Below are positions 42,409-54,237 of a DNA stretch of 64,000 nucleotides, piece by piece (position 1 is the stretch's first letter; every line of letters starts with the position of its first letter). Below the pieces are notes generated by a model. That model worked only from the letters and a program-made list of their open reading frames with translations. It had not been told where the DNA came from and searched no databases. Source of the stretch: JACVRN01 sp036389255 (GTDB taxonomy: Bacteria > Acidobacteriota > Blastocatellia > Pyrinomonadales > Pyrinomonadaceae); NCBI GenBank assembly GCA_036389255.1, contig DASVQI010000038.1, positions 124,001 through 188,000 of the forward strand, read 5' to 3'. A program made the position numbers and the translations under genes.

Positions 42409-42942
42409 ATGGCTGAAAACCAAACGCAGAACGAAACTGCTCTGGCCTTCATAGCAAAGGCGCGCTCGCTTCTGATGACGGACTACCTGCCGAAGGTGGA
42501 GCGTTGCGTGGAGAAACTCAACGACGACCAAATATGGTGGCGCAGGGGCGAGGAATCGAACAGCATCGGCAACCTGATACTGCACCTTTCCGGCAACGTG
42601 CGCCAGTGGATTGTGAGCGGTATAGGGGGCGCTGCGGACACGCGTGTCCGCCAGAGCGAGTTTGACGAGCGTGCAAAGATTACCCGCACAGAATTGCTTG
42701 CGCGACTCAGTCAGACGCTTCAGGAAGCGGACGCCGCGCTGGAAAATCTTCGGCCCGACGTGATTCTTGAGCGGCGCATTTTTCAGGGCACGGAAGAGAG
42801 CATCCTAGATGCGGTCTTTCACGTGGTAGAACATTTCTCCATGCACACCGGCCAGATAATCCTGCTGACAAAGATGCTCACGGAAAGCGACCTGCGCTTC
42901 TACGACTTTTCTACGGGCGTGCCGCGCGCGGACTGGCGATAA
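42409..42942 (+). CDS. DinB-family (DUF1572-like) four-helix protein, 177 aa
   Basis: Four-helix bundle of the DinB/YfiT superfamily. Typical metal ligands are seen at LHLSGNVRQW (helix 2) and in VEHFSMHTGQIILL (helix 4). Related proteins include bacillithiol S-transferases; given the YtxJ-like gene in the window, such a role is possible but unproven. ATG at 42409. Confidence 0.85.
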   Translation: MAENQTQNETALAFIAKARSLLMTDYLPKVERCVEKLNDDQIWWRRGEESNSIGNLILHLSGNVRQWIVSGIGGAADTRVRQSEFDERAKITRTELLARLSQTLQEADAALENLRPDVILERRIFQGTEESILDAVFHVVEHFSMHTGQIILLTKMLTESDLRFYDFSTGVPRADWR

Positions 42943-42961
42943 TTACCCTCAGAGATAAAAA

Positions 42962-43008
42962 GAGTCTCGTTCAGAGCCCGGCGACTTGACCGGCTCTGAA
43001 CGAGACTC
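42962..43008. terminator. bidirectional terminator
   Basis: A perfect 17-bp stem (42962-42978 with 42992-43008). On the minus strand TTTTTATC follows, and on the plus strand AATTTTAG. It separates convergent genes. Confidence 0.9.
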
Positions 43009-43057
43009 AATTTTAGGGCTTATATTGTCAGGCGCGAGACTCTATGCGCTTCGTCAA

Positions 43058-43588
43058 TCAGTGCTCGTTGCTGTTGGACATGTTCATGTTAGACATGTCG
43101 TCGTCATTGCTGTTGGAAGAGTTGCCGGAGCCTGAGCCGGTTGAGCCGGGGCTTCCGCCCTTAACGTCGAAGGTGACGGACTTCTTATCTTTCTCTTCAC
43201 CCTGTTCGCTGACCATCACCACTTCGGCCTTGTACTTGCCGTTGGGCCAGCCCGCGCCGCCCCACGTGTACCAGAAGGTCGCCGTTCCTGCGCCCGGAAG
43301 GTCTATGGTCTTCTCGGAATCGGGAATCTTGTCGCCGCTCTTCTGTCCCTGAACGTCGTCGAAGTAGAGCGTGCATTTCATCTTCCATTTGTCGGAAGTG
43401 TTGGAAAGTGTAGAGACAATGTAGACCTTGTCTTTGGGGCCGAAGGTAAAGGTGTCGGTCGTGGCCTTTTCGTCCTTGCCTACCTTCAGGCTGCTGATGT
43501 TGGCCGTAGATAAATTAAAGTTACAGGCGAGCGCGGCGGTGAGTATCAGACCCAGGCCGAGCGCCAGATTCCATTTTTTGGTGTGCAT
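43058..43588 (-). CDS. putative lipoprotein with beta domain, 176 aa
   Basis: Signal peptide with lipobox TAALAC (cleavage before Cys22), so it is probably a lipid-anchored envelope protein. The remaining chain is beta-rich (TFTFGPKDKVYIVSTLSNTSD, TATFWYTWGGAGWPNGKY) with a Gly/Ser/Asn-rich tail ending NSNEH. Not a named family. GAGGAGAA precedes the ATG. Confidence 0.75.
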   Translation of the reverse strand: MHTKKWNLALGLGLILTAALACNFNLSTANISSLKVGKDEKATTDTFTFGPKDKVYIVSTLSNTSDKWKMKCTLYFDDVQGQKSGDKIPDSEKTIDLPGAGTATFWYTWGGAGWPNGKYKAEVVMVSEQGEEKDKKSVTFDVKGGSPGSTGSGSGNSSNSNDDDMSNMNMSNSNEH

Positions 43589-43770
43589 TCTTGGGGTTCT
43601 CCTCTGTTAGCCCGAGCAGGTCAGGCTGTGAATCAACTAAAGCTGACGGAAAAAGTTCACAAGCTAAGGGCCTGCGGCTGCCCTCGACTTGGTGACGCAT
43701 GCCAGGGCAAAAGTTCTGCTTTCAGTTTGAGTTATTTATCGTGTCAAAGAAAAGTAAGGCTTGTCAGAAT

Positions 43771-43810
43771 TTCTGCTTGCTTCGCTTTTGGAAAAGCGAC
43801 GCAAGCAGAA
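43771..43810 (-). terminator. stem-loop after the first CHAT gene
   Basis: Arms 43771-43789 and 43792-43810 pair almost fully with one mismatch. It lies about 60 bases after the CHAT gene stop. The loop is very tight (two bases nominally), so the terminal pairs may be open. Confidence 0.5.
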
Positions 43811-43869
43811 ACCATGAGCCATGAGCTGAGGCAATCTACGTAATTTACGCCCGATTGTAAACCTCTTTT

Positions 43870-46692
43870 TTAGCGCCAGTCGCCAACCAGCACGAATGGT
43901 GCCCAGTAAAAGGGCGCGGCATATTTCTTAGCCGTAATCATGTCCACCTGAGCCTGACGCATGGCCGCGCCCGCGGGCATTCCCTGACCCGTCAACATCT
44001 TCCTGTAGAAATTGGTCATCAGGTCTGCCGTAGAGCGGTCTGCCACCGACCAGAGGCTCACGCCTACGGTCGGCGCTCCTGCGTACATGAAGGCGCGCGT
44101 CAAGCCAATCACGCCCTCGCCCTTCTTCTCTTTACCGAGGCCCGTCTCGCAGGCCGATAGCATGACGAGCGGTGAGCCCAGGTTCAGATTGAAGATTTCG
44201 TCCGTCCTGAGAAAGCCGTCGCCCGCTTTGTTGCCTACGAGCGAAAGCACCAGGCCGGTGAACTGCGGGCGCTCTGCGTTCAGGAGCCCGTGAGTCGCTA
44301 TATGCACGACGCGGTAGTTCTTCAGGTCGCGGGTCGAGACGTTCGCTTCGTTGGCGTTGAGGTCAAGCCAGGTGTCGGCCGTGCCGCCCGAAGTCTTGAC
44401 TATCTGGCCTATCTGCTCCGCCTCTGCGCGCGTGCCCATCAGTCGTGCGAGCGGCAGCCCCGTACCGGCAGCGCCGGAAGCGGCGGGAGCTTCGCCCGCC
44501 ACGTCCTTGATTGCGCTGGACAATCCGAGGCCGCGCGTGTCGCCGCCCGTCGCAGGGGCCGCAGCCGCGCCTCTGGCGCGCGGGTCGCCGGAATTAAAGA
44601 CAGGGTCGGCTATGAGCAGCATGCCTTTGCCTGCGGCAGGCTTGGCCTGTTTTCTTATGACGCCGATGACCGACGCGGACGGCGCGTAAACCACCTCGTT
44701 GGTCTTCACAAGATAAGGAAGCGCCGAATAATCAGCGCCGCCGGAAGCCGAAACGAGAGCTTCGAACGGAACATAGTTGAGCGAGCCGTCGGCCACGACA
44801 AGTATGCGCTTGTCGCCAATCTCCTTGGCCGCAGGCTCAACGGCTGTTTTGTAGAGCGCGTTCGAAGCGTTTGCGAAAGCCGTGACGGCTGCGTTGTCCA
44901 CAGGAGCGGTCGAAAGGCCCAGCCCGCGCGTCTGCCCGGAGGCCACGTCCGCGCCTACAAGACGCGTGCGGAGCTTCGCCGGAACAAGCTGTGCGCGAAG
45001 GTCTATGGCCTGCTGGTCAACAGTGGAGCGCGAGGGCAGCTTGTAGAGCGAGACGCCGCCTTGCGTGACGGCCCACAGATAAGAGTTAGGCGTGCCGAGG
45101 CTGTACTCTAGGAGCGCCGTCTTATCGTCCAGCACCTGACTCTGAACGTCCGCGAGCGTCAAAGGCGTGGGCTGCGTCAGGCTGGCGTAGCGCGGGCTGG
45201 CTGCGCGAATCTGATTCTCTATGCTGTCATATTCGGTCTGAAGCTTGTCCAGCTCGGCTTCAAGCTCGGCGTTGGACTTCTTCTCCGTGTCGGCCGAAAG
45301 ACTTGCGCCCGTCATAACCTGCGCAATCTCCTGCTGGCGGTCAAGGTTGTCCTGCTTTCGCTTGAGAAGCTCTGCGGGGACGCCTTCCGTGATGTTCGCG
45401 CCCGTCTCTCCGAGCATGTCCAGAAGAGAACGCGCGCGCGACTGCTCTGTAATCTTGAAAGCCTCCGCAGCGTATGTCAGAGCTTCGCCCGTGAGCGCGC
45501 CGCCCGACGCTTGCGCCATCAAGGCTCGCTCAGCCAGAGCGCCGGCAGCTTCGTCATAGACATCCTTCGTGGTAGCAAGAAAGGTCGTGCGCGCTTCGTC
45601 CGCGCCGAGGCTTCCGGCGCGAATTGATTCGATTGTGGTGATGGCGTCGCGGTAGGCGGCGATTGCAGCATCGCGCCCCTGATTGGCCTTCTTGGCATCC
45701 TTCTCCGTGGCGGCCTGTCCCCAGCGACTACGTCCTATGCCGCGCAAGGCGGGCCACACGAGGTCTGGACGATAATCTTTGCGAGCGCCGTCGGCTGCCG
45801 CCGTGTAAAGCTTGAGGGCGTCCGCGAAGCGGCCCTGATTGAGCGCCACGTCGCCAAGGCTGGTGCGCGCTGCGACGCGCCAGCGACGCGCCTGCCCGAA
45901 CTTTCCGTAGATGGGATTGTCGGCGGCGGCGAGCGCGTTGTTAAAGTTGGTCTGCGCGCTGTCGTAAGATTTGCTCTCGTAATCCGCGCGTCCCATGCCA
46001 AGCGCGTAAATCGCATAAAGTATGAATTGGCGATAGGCGTTGCGCGTCTGCTCAACTTCGTTCTTGACATCGCTGGCCACGCCGGAGGCATCGCTCACGG
46101 TAGAGGCGGAAGGCGTGCCTGAGCCCAAGCCGCGCAGGCGTCCGCCGATGCCCTTGGCGGTGTTTGCTTTTCGCTGGGCATCCTTGGCAGTACCTGCTGC
46201 CGACGTGTCGGGCTTCGTGACGCTCATCTGAGAGTAGGCCGAGCGGGCCTCCCCTACGTTGCCCTGACGAAAGTACATGTCGGCCACTTTGGCCAGCATC
46301 AGGTTCGAATTGTAAGTGTCATTGGCCGAGCCGTAGGCCGAGCGCGCTTTCTGATAATGGTCTAGCGCCACGTTATACTGCCCCTGCCGATTGTAAAGGT
46401 CGCCCAGAGCGTCTTCCGCAATGGCTACGCCCTTCTGGTCAGAGGCGGCCTGAAAGCCCTTCAAAGCCTGCTCCAGAAGGCCCAGCGCTTGGTCTGCCTT
46501 GCCGCGCTTCAAGAGCCTGCGGCCCTGCTCAAGCGCGGACTTGGGGTCGGACTGCAAAGCCGTAGCCGCACCGGCATTCGTCACATCAGCCGCCGGGCCA
46601 GTCTCAGGCCCGGACGCGAAAACAATCGGAAGACCGCTTAAAAAGATTGCGCCGGAAAGAACGAACGCCGTGGGGGTGGTTCTCCAGTTCAT
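43870..46692 (-). CDS. secreted CHAT-domain protease-like protein with TPR repeats, 940 aa
   Basis: A signal peptide (about 1-26) is followed by TPR repeats (about 50-150 and 225-310), a helical coiled region (about 430-510) and a C-terminal CHAT domain (about 640-940). The catalytic dyad is His801 in HIATHGLLNA and Cys848 in LSACETGLGKEKKGEG. CHAT is a caspase-clan (CD) peptidase fold; the substrate is unknown. It is downstream of a DUF4384 protein and two kinases on the same strand. GGAGGT precedes the ATG. Confidence 0.93.
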   Translation of the reverse strand: MNWRTTPTAFVLSGAIFLSGLPIVFASGPETGPAADVTNAGAATALQSDPKSALEQGRRLLKRGKADQALGLLEQALKGFQAASDQKGVAIAEDALGDLYNRQGQYNVALDHYQKARSAYGSANDTYNSNLMLAKVADMYFRQGNVGEARSAYSQMSVTKPDTSAAGTAKDAQRKANTAKGIGGRLRGLGSGTPSASTVSDASGVASDVKNEVEQTRNAYRQFILYAIYALGMGRADYESKSYDSAQTNFNNALAAADNPIYGKFGQARRWRVAARTSLGDVALNQGRFADALKLYTAAADGARKDYRPDLVWPALRGIGRSRWGQAATEKDAKKANQGRDAAIAAYRDAITTIESIRAGSLGADEARTTFLATTKDVYDEAAGALAERALMAQASGGALTGEALTYAAEAFKITEQSRARSLLDMLGETGANITEGVPAELLKRKQDNLDRQQEIAQVMTGASLSADTEKKSNAELEAELDKLQTEYDSIENQIRAASPRYASLTQPTPLTLADVQSQVLDDKTALLEYSLGTPNSYLWAVTQGGVSLYKLPSRSTVDQQAIDLRAQLVPAKLRTRLVGADVASGQTRGLGLSTAPVDNAAVTAFANASNALYKTAVEPAAKEIGDKRILVVADGSLNYVPFEALVSASGGADYSALPYLVKTNEVVYAPSASVIGVIRKQAKPAAGKGMLLIADPVFNSGDPRARGAAAAPATGGDTRGLGLSSAIKDVAGEAPAASGAAGTGLPLARLMGTRAEAEQIGQIVKTSGGTADTWLDLNANEANVSTRDLKNYRVVHIATHGLLNAERPQFTGLVLSLVGNKAGDGFLRTDEIFNLNLGSPLVMLSACETGLGKEKKGEGVIGLTRAFMYAGAPTVGVSLWSVADRSTADLMTNFYRKMLTGQGMPAGAAMRQAQVDMITAKKYAAPFYWAPFVLVGDWR

Positions 46693-46709
46693 TAAATACC
46701 TCCAAAGAT

Positions 46710-46828
46710 AATGCAGAAGTCAGAACGCAGAAGGATGAGCGGAAAAGAATTGATTCATTGATTCAATGAAAAAAAAGAACCGGTGAATCAATCTCTTCAC
46801 TTCATCCTTCCGCACTCCGCATTCATCA
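46710..46828. repeat. heptanucleotide repeat element, inverted
   Basis: Left run AATGCAG, AAGTCAG, AACGCAG, AAGGATG, AGCGGAA (46710-46744); right run TCTTCAC, TTCATCC, TTCCGCA, CTCCGCA, TTCATCA (46794-46828). The centre holds ATTGATTCAATGA as at 34.8 kb. It fills most of the gap between two minus-strand genes. Confidence 0.8.
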
Positions 46829-46835
46829 TTGCCTT

Positions 46836-47789
46836 TTAGCTGTGTGCCAGTTCGAGCACGGTTACAAGAAGACCTGAAGTTGTTGAAGCGTTTATGCGTA
46901 TGACGGACGGTTCCGGCGCAGAGCGCGTCAGACCTATACCACGGTTGACGGCGTCTACTTCGCCTGAGGTCTGGGCCTGCCCGTAGGTCTTGCTGCGGGC
47001 TACCTGAACGCGTGCGTTCATGCCTGCCTTGACCTGCGCCCAGAGCGCGGACGATGGACGCCAGGGGCAGTTCTGCCCATTCTGTCCGCAGTGTCTGACG
47101 AGGTCATCCTCAATCGGCACGCCGGGCAACGGCTCGCGCGAGAAGACTACGAAGAGGCGCTCCGTGCCGGGCTTGTTATCGAAGGTGAACCAGCGAAAGT
47201 TCTCGTCCTGCTCTTCACGCGAAGGGATTTCTATGGGGACGTGCGCCTCTATGTAGTTGCCGCCGTCGTCCAGCCGCGTGTCCGGATAAATCATCACAGG
47301 GTCGCCGTTGTCCGTCGTGTTGAAGATATAAAGATAGCCGTCTGTGTTCGTCTCAAGCAGAAGTCGCACGCGCTCGCCCGTGCGGAAGTTGCGCGAAGGG
47401 TCAACGCGCACGGCCTCGCCGTTCTCATTACGCATGTAAAGCGTGTAGCCGACGCCTAATGCCGGTGCGTTGTAAGCCTTAACGCCCGCGCCCGTGTTCG
47501 CGTTAGCGGCGACGGTCGCGCCCGTTCCCTTCGTATTGCTGTTCTGCTGTGTGCGTCTGGCTGTGGCGGGACGGCGGCGCGGCTTTCTGCGCGGGGCGCT
47601 GCTTCCGCCTCCGCCCGTGCTTATGCCTACGGAGCCGCCTACGGAACCGCTCACGGTCGCAGGTCTTGAAGTGATAAAGCCGCCGCGAGTCTCTTCTTCC
47701 TGATTCTGCGCGGCTGTCTTAGGGTTAAAGGTGATGACGCCTGCCAGCAGCATCATCGCAACAAGGGGAATACCGATTTTGTAACGCAT
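46836..47789 (-). CDS. secreted DUF4384-domain protein, 317 aa
   Basis: Signal peptide (about 1-28), then a Gly/Ser and basic low-complexity linker (about 45-95) and a beta-rich DUF4384 domain (about 110-250: FRTGERVRLLLETNTDGYLYIFNTTD). The same domain type ends both kinases upstream, which suggests the protein belongs to the same module. The fold is thought to be beta-sandwich and possibly ligand-binding. Confidence 0.8.
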   Translation of the reverse strand: MRYKIGIPLVAMMLLAGVITFNPKTAAQNQEEETRGGFITSRPATVSGSVGGSVGISTGGGGSSAPRRKPRRRPATARRTQQNSNTKGTGATVAANANTGAGVKAYNAPALGVGYTLYMRNENGEAVRVDPSRNFRTGERVRLLLETNTDGYLYIFNTTDNGDPVMIYPDTRLDDGGNYIEAHVPIEIPSREEQDENFRWFTFDNKPGTERLFVVFSREPLPGVPIEDDLVRHCGQNGQNCPWRPSSALWAQVKAGMNARVQVARSKTYGQAQTSGEVDAVNRGIGLTRSAPEPSVIRINASTTSGLLVTVLELAHS

Positions 47790-47838
47790 GAAAAGTGCTA
47801 CTCCTCAAATTAGAAGCTCTTGTGAATAAAGCTCTGCT

Positions 47839-50013
<2,175 letters not shown>

Positions 50014-50059
50014 CTTCTGATTGTTTCAGCTCAAAGCAAGAGCAATCGGGTCGGGTGTG

Positions 50060-51997
50060 TTACTCGCGCCGAAGATTTATTTTGATGTCGAAGACGACAG
50101 CTTTATCACCTGCGTTTTCACCGCTCAGCTTGACGAGGGCAGTCCTCAAGTTTCTTTCGCCTGAAAATGTGACTGCGGTGGACGGCGAATTTCTCCTTAA
50201 ATCCTCTAAAAGCTCTCTATCTTCCGTTGTTAATTTACGAAACGTGCCGTCAAAGGGCAACGTCTCAGATGCAAACGAGAATTTAAGAGGCTCTTTAGAG
50301 AAGATTACGGTAAAGATTTCCTCGCCCGGAGCGTCGTCCAGCTTGACGCGCGCAAGCGCGGGCGCTTGAATCTCTTCACCGGCCTCGACCTGTTTGACGG
50401 CCAGCAGGTCGCCTAGCGGGATGACGACCGGGCTCTTCTGCGAATCACGACCAATCATATAAATATAACCGCTTTGGCTCGCCGTGAAAACAAATTGCAG
50501 GCTCTGTCCCGCCGCGACCCTCTCTTCGCCCGCAGTTCGCTTCTGCTCATCAAGCACGGACGGGCTGAGGAGCAGGTGGTAACGAATGAAGGGTTCGCCG
50601 GAAGCGGGCGCGGCTGTATTCGTGCTCGCGGCTGCGTTCCGGTTAGGGCTGGCGGCGCTGCCCGTCTCGCCCGCTCTGGGCCTGACAGAGTTACTGTTGA
50701 CGGGCGCGCTCGCCGTAGAAGGGCTGCGGCCCGTCCAGAGGCTTCGCATAATAGAGTAACCGCCCGCCACCATGGCTATGACCGCCACGGCGGCCACCGT
50801 CAAAGTCACTTGGCAGCCGCGCGAAGAGGTCAGGCCCAAAGTCCATGAACGTTTAGCCTTCTCCGATTTTGCGCCCGTTTCTACTTTCGAGACAGCCGGG
50901 AGAGGCTGCGCCATTGGAAGATGGGTCGCGTCTATAAAGGGCATCCCGTCTTCCTGAGTGCTGCCGCCTGCGGGAATCGTTTTCCCGAACTCGCCCCTGA
51001 TGGTAGGCGCGGCTGCGCGCTCATCCAGAGTCGAAGCGCCCGGCGCGTGAGCGTTGCAGGCTGCGCGAAGCTCCGACGCGAACTGGCCCGCCGTATCCTG
51101 CCTGTCGCTTCTGTCTTTAGACATGGCTCGCTCGATTGCGCGCGACCATTCGACCGGCACGCTCCCCAAAACTTCTGCGAGCGGTCGGGGCCTCTCCTTA
51201 CAATGAGCGTGGCGAAGCGATAGGACGGACGATTGCTGGAAAGGGAGCGAGCCCGCAGTCATCTCGTAAACGACCACGCCCAGAGAGTAGATGTCCGCGC
51301 GCCCGTCTATGGACTCTATGCGGTCACGCGGCATCTCTCCCCATTGTTCTGGAGCCATGTAATAGGGCGTGCCTAGGAACTGGCCTGAGCGAGTGAGAGC
51401 CGTGGCGTCACCGGCGGGACTGTTGATTCTGGCTATCCCCAAATCCAGCAGCTTAACGCTGCGCCCGTCCGCCGTAATCATGATGTTGGAGGGCTTCAAA
51501 TCCCTATGCACTACGCCGGTAGAGTGCGCCGCATCCAGCACGCTCGCCACCTGTTCGATGATGGGAAGGCTCTCTGTCAGGCTCAGGCGGCCCCCGCGAG
51601 AGCGCGCGTACTGGTCTAGCGTCTGCCCTTCCACGTACTCCATGACCAGATAGACTTCGCCCTCCGAGGAAGTGCGAAGGTCATGGACGATGACTGCGTT
51701 CGGATGGCGGAAGCGCCGTGCGGCCTGTCCCTCTCGCTGAAAGCGGCGGAGCCATTCGGCGTTGTGACGCATCTCCGGCGGAAGGAGTTTGATGGCGACT
51801 CTGTCGCCCAAGAGAGTATGGCGGGCGCGGAAGACTGCGCCCATGCCGCCCTCTGCTATGAAAGCCTCTATCTCGTATTGCCCGTCGAGCGTCTGTCCTA
51901 CTCTGCTCTGATGGTCAAGCTGAAGAGGCTCGCTGTCGCGCGGGCAAAAGCTGACCGCGTCCCCATAGCGAGTCCCGCATGTTTGGCAGACTTTCAT
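50060..51997 (-). CDS. membrane serine/threonine protein kinase with DUF4384-like C-terminus, 645 aa
   Basis: Paralogue of the next kinase. It has an N-terminal zinc ribbon (CQTCGTRYGDAVSFC), a kinase domain with AEGGMGAVFRA, HRDLKPSNIM and DLGIAR, a TM helix (about 410-435) and a DUF4384-like sensor at the C-terminus. It starts nine bases after glycogen phosphorylase, so the kinase and phosphorylase may be expressed together. Targets unknown. Confidence 0.93.
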   Translation of the reverse strand: MKVCQTCGTRYGDAVSFCPRDSEPLQLDHQSRVGQTLDGQYEIEAFIAEGGMGAVFRARHTLLGDRVAIKLLPPEMRHNAEWLRRFQREGQAARRFRHPNAVIVHDLRTSSEGEVYLVMEYVEGQTLDQYARSRGGRLSLTESLPIIEQVASVLDAAHSTGVVHRDLKPSNIMITADGRSVKLLDLGIARINSPAGDATALTRSGQFLGTPYYMAPEQWGEMPRDRIESIDGRADIYSLGVVVYEMTAGSLPFQQSSVLSLRHAHCKERPRPLAEVLGSVPVEWSRAIERAMSKDRSDRQDTAGQFASELRAACNAHAPGASTLDERAAAPTIRGEFGKTIPAGGSTQEDGMPFIDATHLPMAQPLPAVSKVETGAKSEKAKRSWTLGLTSSRGCQVTLTVAAVAVIAMVAGGYSIMRSLWTGRSPSTASAPVNSNSVRPRAGETGSAASPNRNAAASTNTAAPASGEPFIRYHLLLSPSVLDEQKRTAGEERVAAGQSLQFVFTASQSGYIYMIGRDSQKSPVVIPLGDLLAVKQVEAGEEIQAPALARVKLDDAPGEEIFTVIFSKEPLKFSFASETLPFDGTFRKLTTEDRELLEDLRRNSPSTAVTFSGERNLRTALVKLSGENAGDKAVVFDIKINLRRE

Positions 51998-52006
51998 CCG
52001 TAGAAA

Positions 52007-54181
52007 CTACTGATAAATCCTCTCGGCGTACTCTTCCACCATGCGGTTGCTGTTGAAGACGGGCGCTAGGGTTTCGAGCGAGCGCTTCATCATCCTGACC
52101 CAGAGGTGCGGGTGGCCCTGCGGCTCGTGGCGCTGGTAGTAGAGCGGTATGACCTGCTCTTCCAGCACGCGGTAGAGCGATTCGGCGTCGTGCGCGTCTA
52201 TAGTCTCCGTGGAATCGTCGCTGGCTGTAGCGTCGCCCACGGCCCAGCCGTTCGAGCCGTCGTAGCCCTCCATCCACCAGCCGTCGAGCACGGAAAGATT
52301 CAGGCCGCCGTTCATCGCAACCTTCTCACCGCTCGTGCCGGAAGCCTCCTGCGGCTTGCGCGGGACGTTGAGCCAGACGTCCACGGACTGAACAAGCTGG
52401 CGCGCAATCTCCTGATCGTAGTCCTGTAAGAAGACCGCGCGGTGCATGACAAGCGGGTGATATTTCCAGCGCGCCAGTTGTTGAAGTATGAGCTTTGCTC
52501 CCTGATCCTGCGGGTGAGCCTTGCCCGCGAAGACGAACTGCACGGGCCGGTCTTCGTCCAGCATGATGCGCTGCAAACGTTCCGGCTCGGTCAGCAGCAG
52601 GCTCCAGCGCTTGTAGCCAGCGACGCGGCGCGCAAAGCCTATCGTCAACGCGTCCGGGTCAAAGAGTATGCGTGCCGCTTCTATGTAGTCGCGCGATTCG
52701 TTTCGCTGGAGGCGCGCGTGCAGCGAGCGATGACGAATGAAGGCCACTAGGCGCTGCTTCAATAGATGATGGGCGTGCCAAAGCTCATCATCGGGAATGC
52801 GCTCGATGCCTGTGCGCCAGCGCTCTCGCTCATGCGTGCAGACGTGCGTCCAGTCTTCGCCCACATACTTTTCCAGCAGCGCCCTTATCATGGGCGCAAC
52901 CCACGTTGGCATGTGTACGCCGTTTGTGACGTAGGTGATGGGAACGTCCTCGGCCTCTCTGCCGGGAAAGAGCCTGCGCCAGAGGGCGCGCGAGACTTCG
53001 CCATGCTTTTGACTGACGCCGTTCGTAGAGCGGCACATGCGAATCGCCAGAGGCGTCAGCCCGTACCACTCAAGGTCGTTCTTTGTATCTACGCGGCCCA
53101 AGTCCAGAAATTCGTCGTGCGTCAACCGAAGCGCCTGCTCGTAAGAGTCACCGAAACATTTTTCCACCACGGCCGGCTCGAACTCGTCGTTGCCTGCGGC
53201 GACGGGCGTGTGCGTGGTGAAGACGCAGCGCTCGCGCACTATGCGCGCGGCATCCTCAAAGCTGAGCTGTTCCGGCCCTTCGGTCAACTCGCGCGCAAGC
53301 TCCAGCGTGAGAAAGGCCGAGTGGCCTTCGTTCAGGTGAAAGACGTGCGGCTCGATTTCAAGGTGACGAAGCAGGCGCACGCCGCCTATGCCTAGCATCA
53401 TCTCCTGCACCATGCGCGTTTCGCGGTCGCCGCCGTACAGGTGCCCCGTCACCCACCTGTCAAGCTCTTCATTCTCAGGAATGTTCGTGTCCAGCAGATA
53501 GAGCGAGACGCGGCCGACAGAGACGCACCAACTTTGCGCGCGAACCGTCCGGCCGCGCATGAGGACTTCGACGTAAACCGGCTCGCCGCGCTTGTCCGTC
53601 ACGCGCTCAATCGGAAGCTGGTTCGGATGAGTCTCGCCGTAGTGCTCTTCCTGCCAGCCGTCGCGCGTCAGGCGCTGGCGAAAGTAGCCGTAGCGATAGA
53701 GCAGGCCCACGGCCACGAGCGGAAGATTTATGTCGCTGGCCGATTTCAAATGGTCGCCCGCGAGAATCCCGAGGCCGCCCGAATAGAGCGGCAAAGAGTG
53801 ATGAATGCCGTACTCGGCGCAGAAGTAGGCGACGGGGCTCGCGCCGGTCGTCTTTGTCTCGCCCGCGCTCGCGCCCCACGAGTGGCGGTCGGCCACGTAC
53901 TCGTCAAATTTTTCCGCAAGCCGCCCGACGCGCTCGATGTAGCCGGGGTCTGTAGCCATCTGCATCAATCGAAAGTCTGAGACTTCCTTGAGAAGTCTAC
54001 GCGGATTGTGCTCGCACTCTTCCCAGACGGAAGGGTCTAGGTCACGGAAGATGAAGTTGCCGTCGCCCGCCCAGCTCCACCAGTAATTCCACGCCACTCG
54101 CTTCAAGGACGCAAGCGGCTCCGGCAGATTCCTTTCGTTATGAATATCTCTTTCCTCTACCTCTATAGAAGCCTGAACCAT
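52007..54181 (-). CDS. glgP: alpha-glucan (glycogen/starch) phosphorylase, 724 aa
   Basis: Pyridoxal-phosphate enzyme releasing glucose-1-phosphate from alpha-1,4-glucans. It is the short form of the family (TIGR02094 type): SLPLYSGGLGILAGDHLKSA, EMMLGIGGVRLLRHL, HLNEGHSAF, and the C-terminal PRKPQEASGTSGEKVAMNGG and DGWWMEGYDGSNGW blocks are clear. First gene of the kinase run, suggesting that kinase signalling may be linked to glycogen use. Confidence 0.95.
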   Translation of the reverse strand: MVQASIEVEERDIHNERNLPEPLASLKRVAWNYWWSWAGDGNFIFRDLDPSVWEECEHNPRRLLKEVSDFRLMQMATDPGYIERVGRLAEKFDEYVADRHSWGASAGETKTTGASPVAYFCAEYGIHHSLPLYSGGLGILAGDHLKSASDINLPLVAVGLLYRYGYFRQRLTRDGWQEEHYGETHPNQLPIERVTDKRGEPVYVEVLMRGRTVRAQSWCVSVGRVSLYLLDTNIPENEELDRWVTGHLYGGDRETRMVQEMMLGIGGVRLLRHLEIEPHVFHLNEGHSAFLTLELARELTEGPEQLSFEDAARIVRERCVFTTHTPVAAGNDEFEPAVVEKCFGDSYEQALRLTHDEFLDLGRVDTKNDLEWYGLTPLAIRMCRSTNGVSQKHGEVSRALWRRLFPGREAEDVPITYVTNGVHMPTWVAPMIRALLEKYVGEDWTHVCTHERERWRTGIERIPDDELWHAHHLLKQRLVAFIRHRSLHARLQRNESRDYIEAARILFDPDALTIGFARRVAGYKRWSLLLTEPERLQRIMLDEDRPVQFVFAGKAHPQDQGAKLILQQLARWKYHPLVMHRAVFLQDYDQEIARQLVQSVDVWLNVPRKPQEASGTSGEKVAMNGGLNLSVLDGWWMEGYDGSNGWAVGDATASDDSTETIDAHDAESLYRVLEEQVIPLYYQRHEPQGHPHLWVRMMKRSLETLAPVFNSNRMVEEYAERIYQ

Positions 54182-54237
54182 TTAGCTGAATCCTATGTTT
54201 GCGAGATGAATTAGAACGTCGGGGCGTAAAAAAAATT

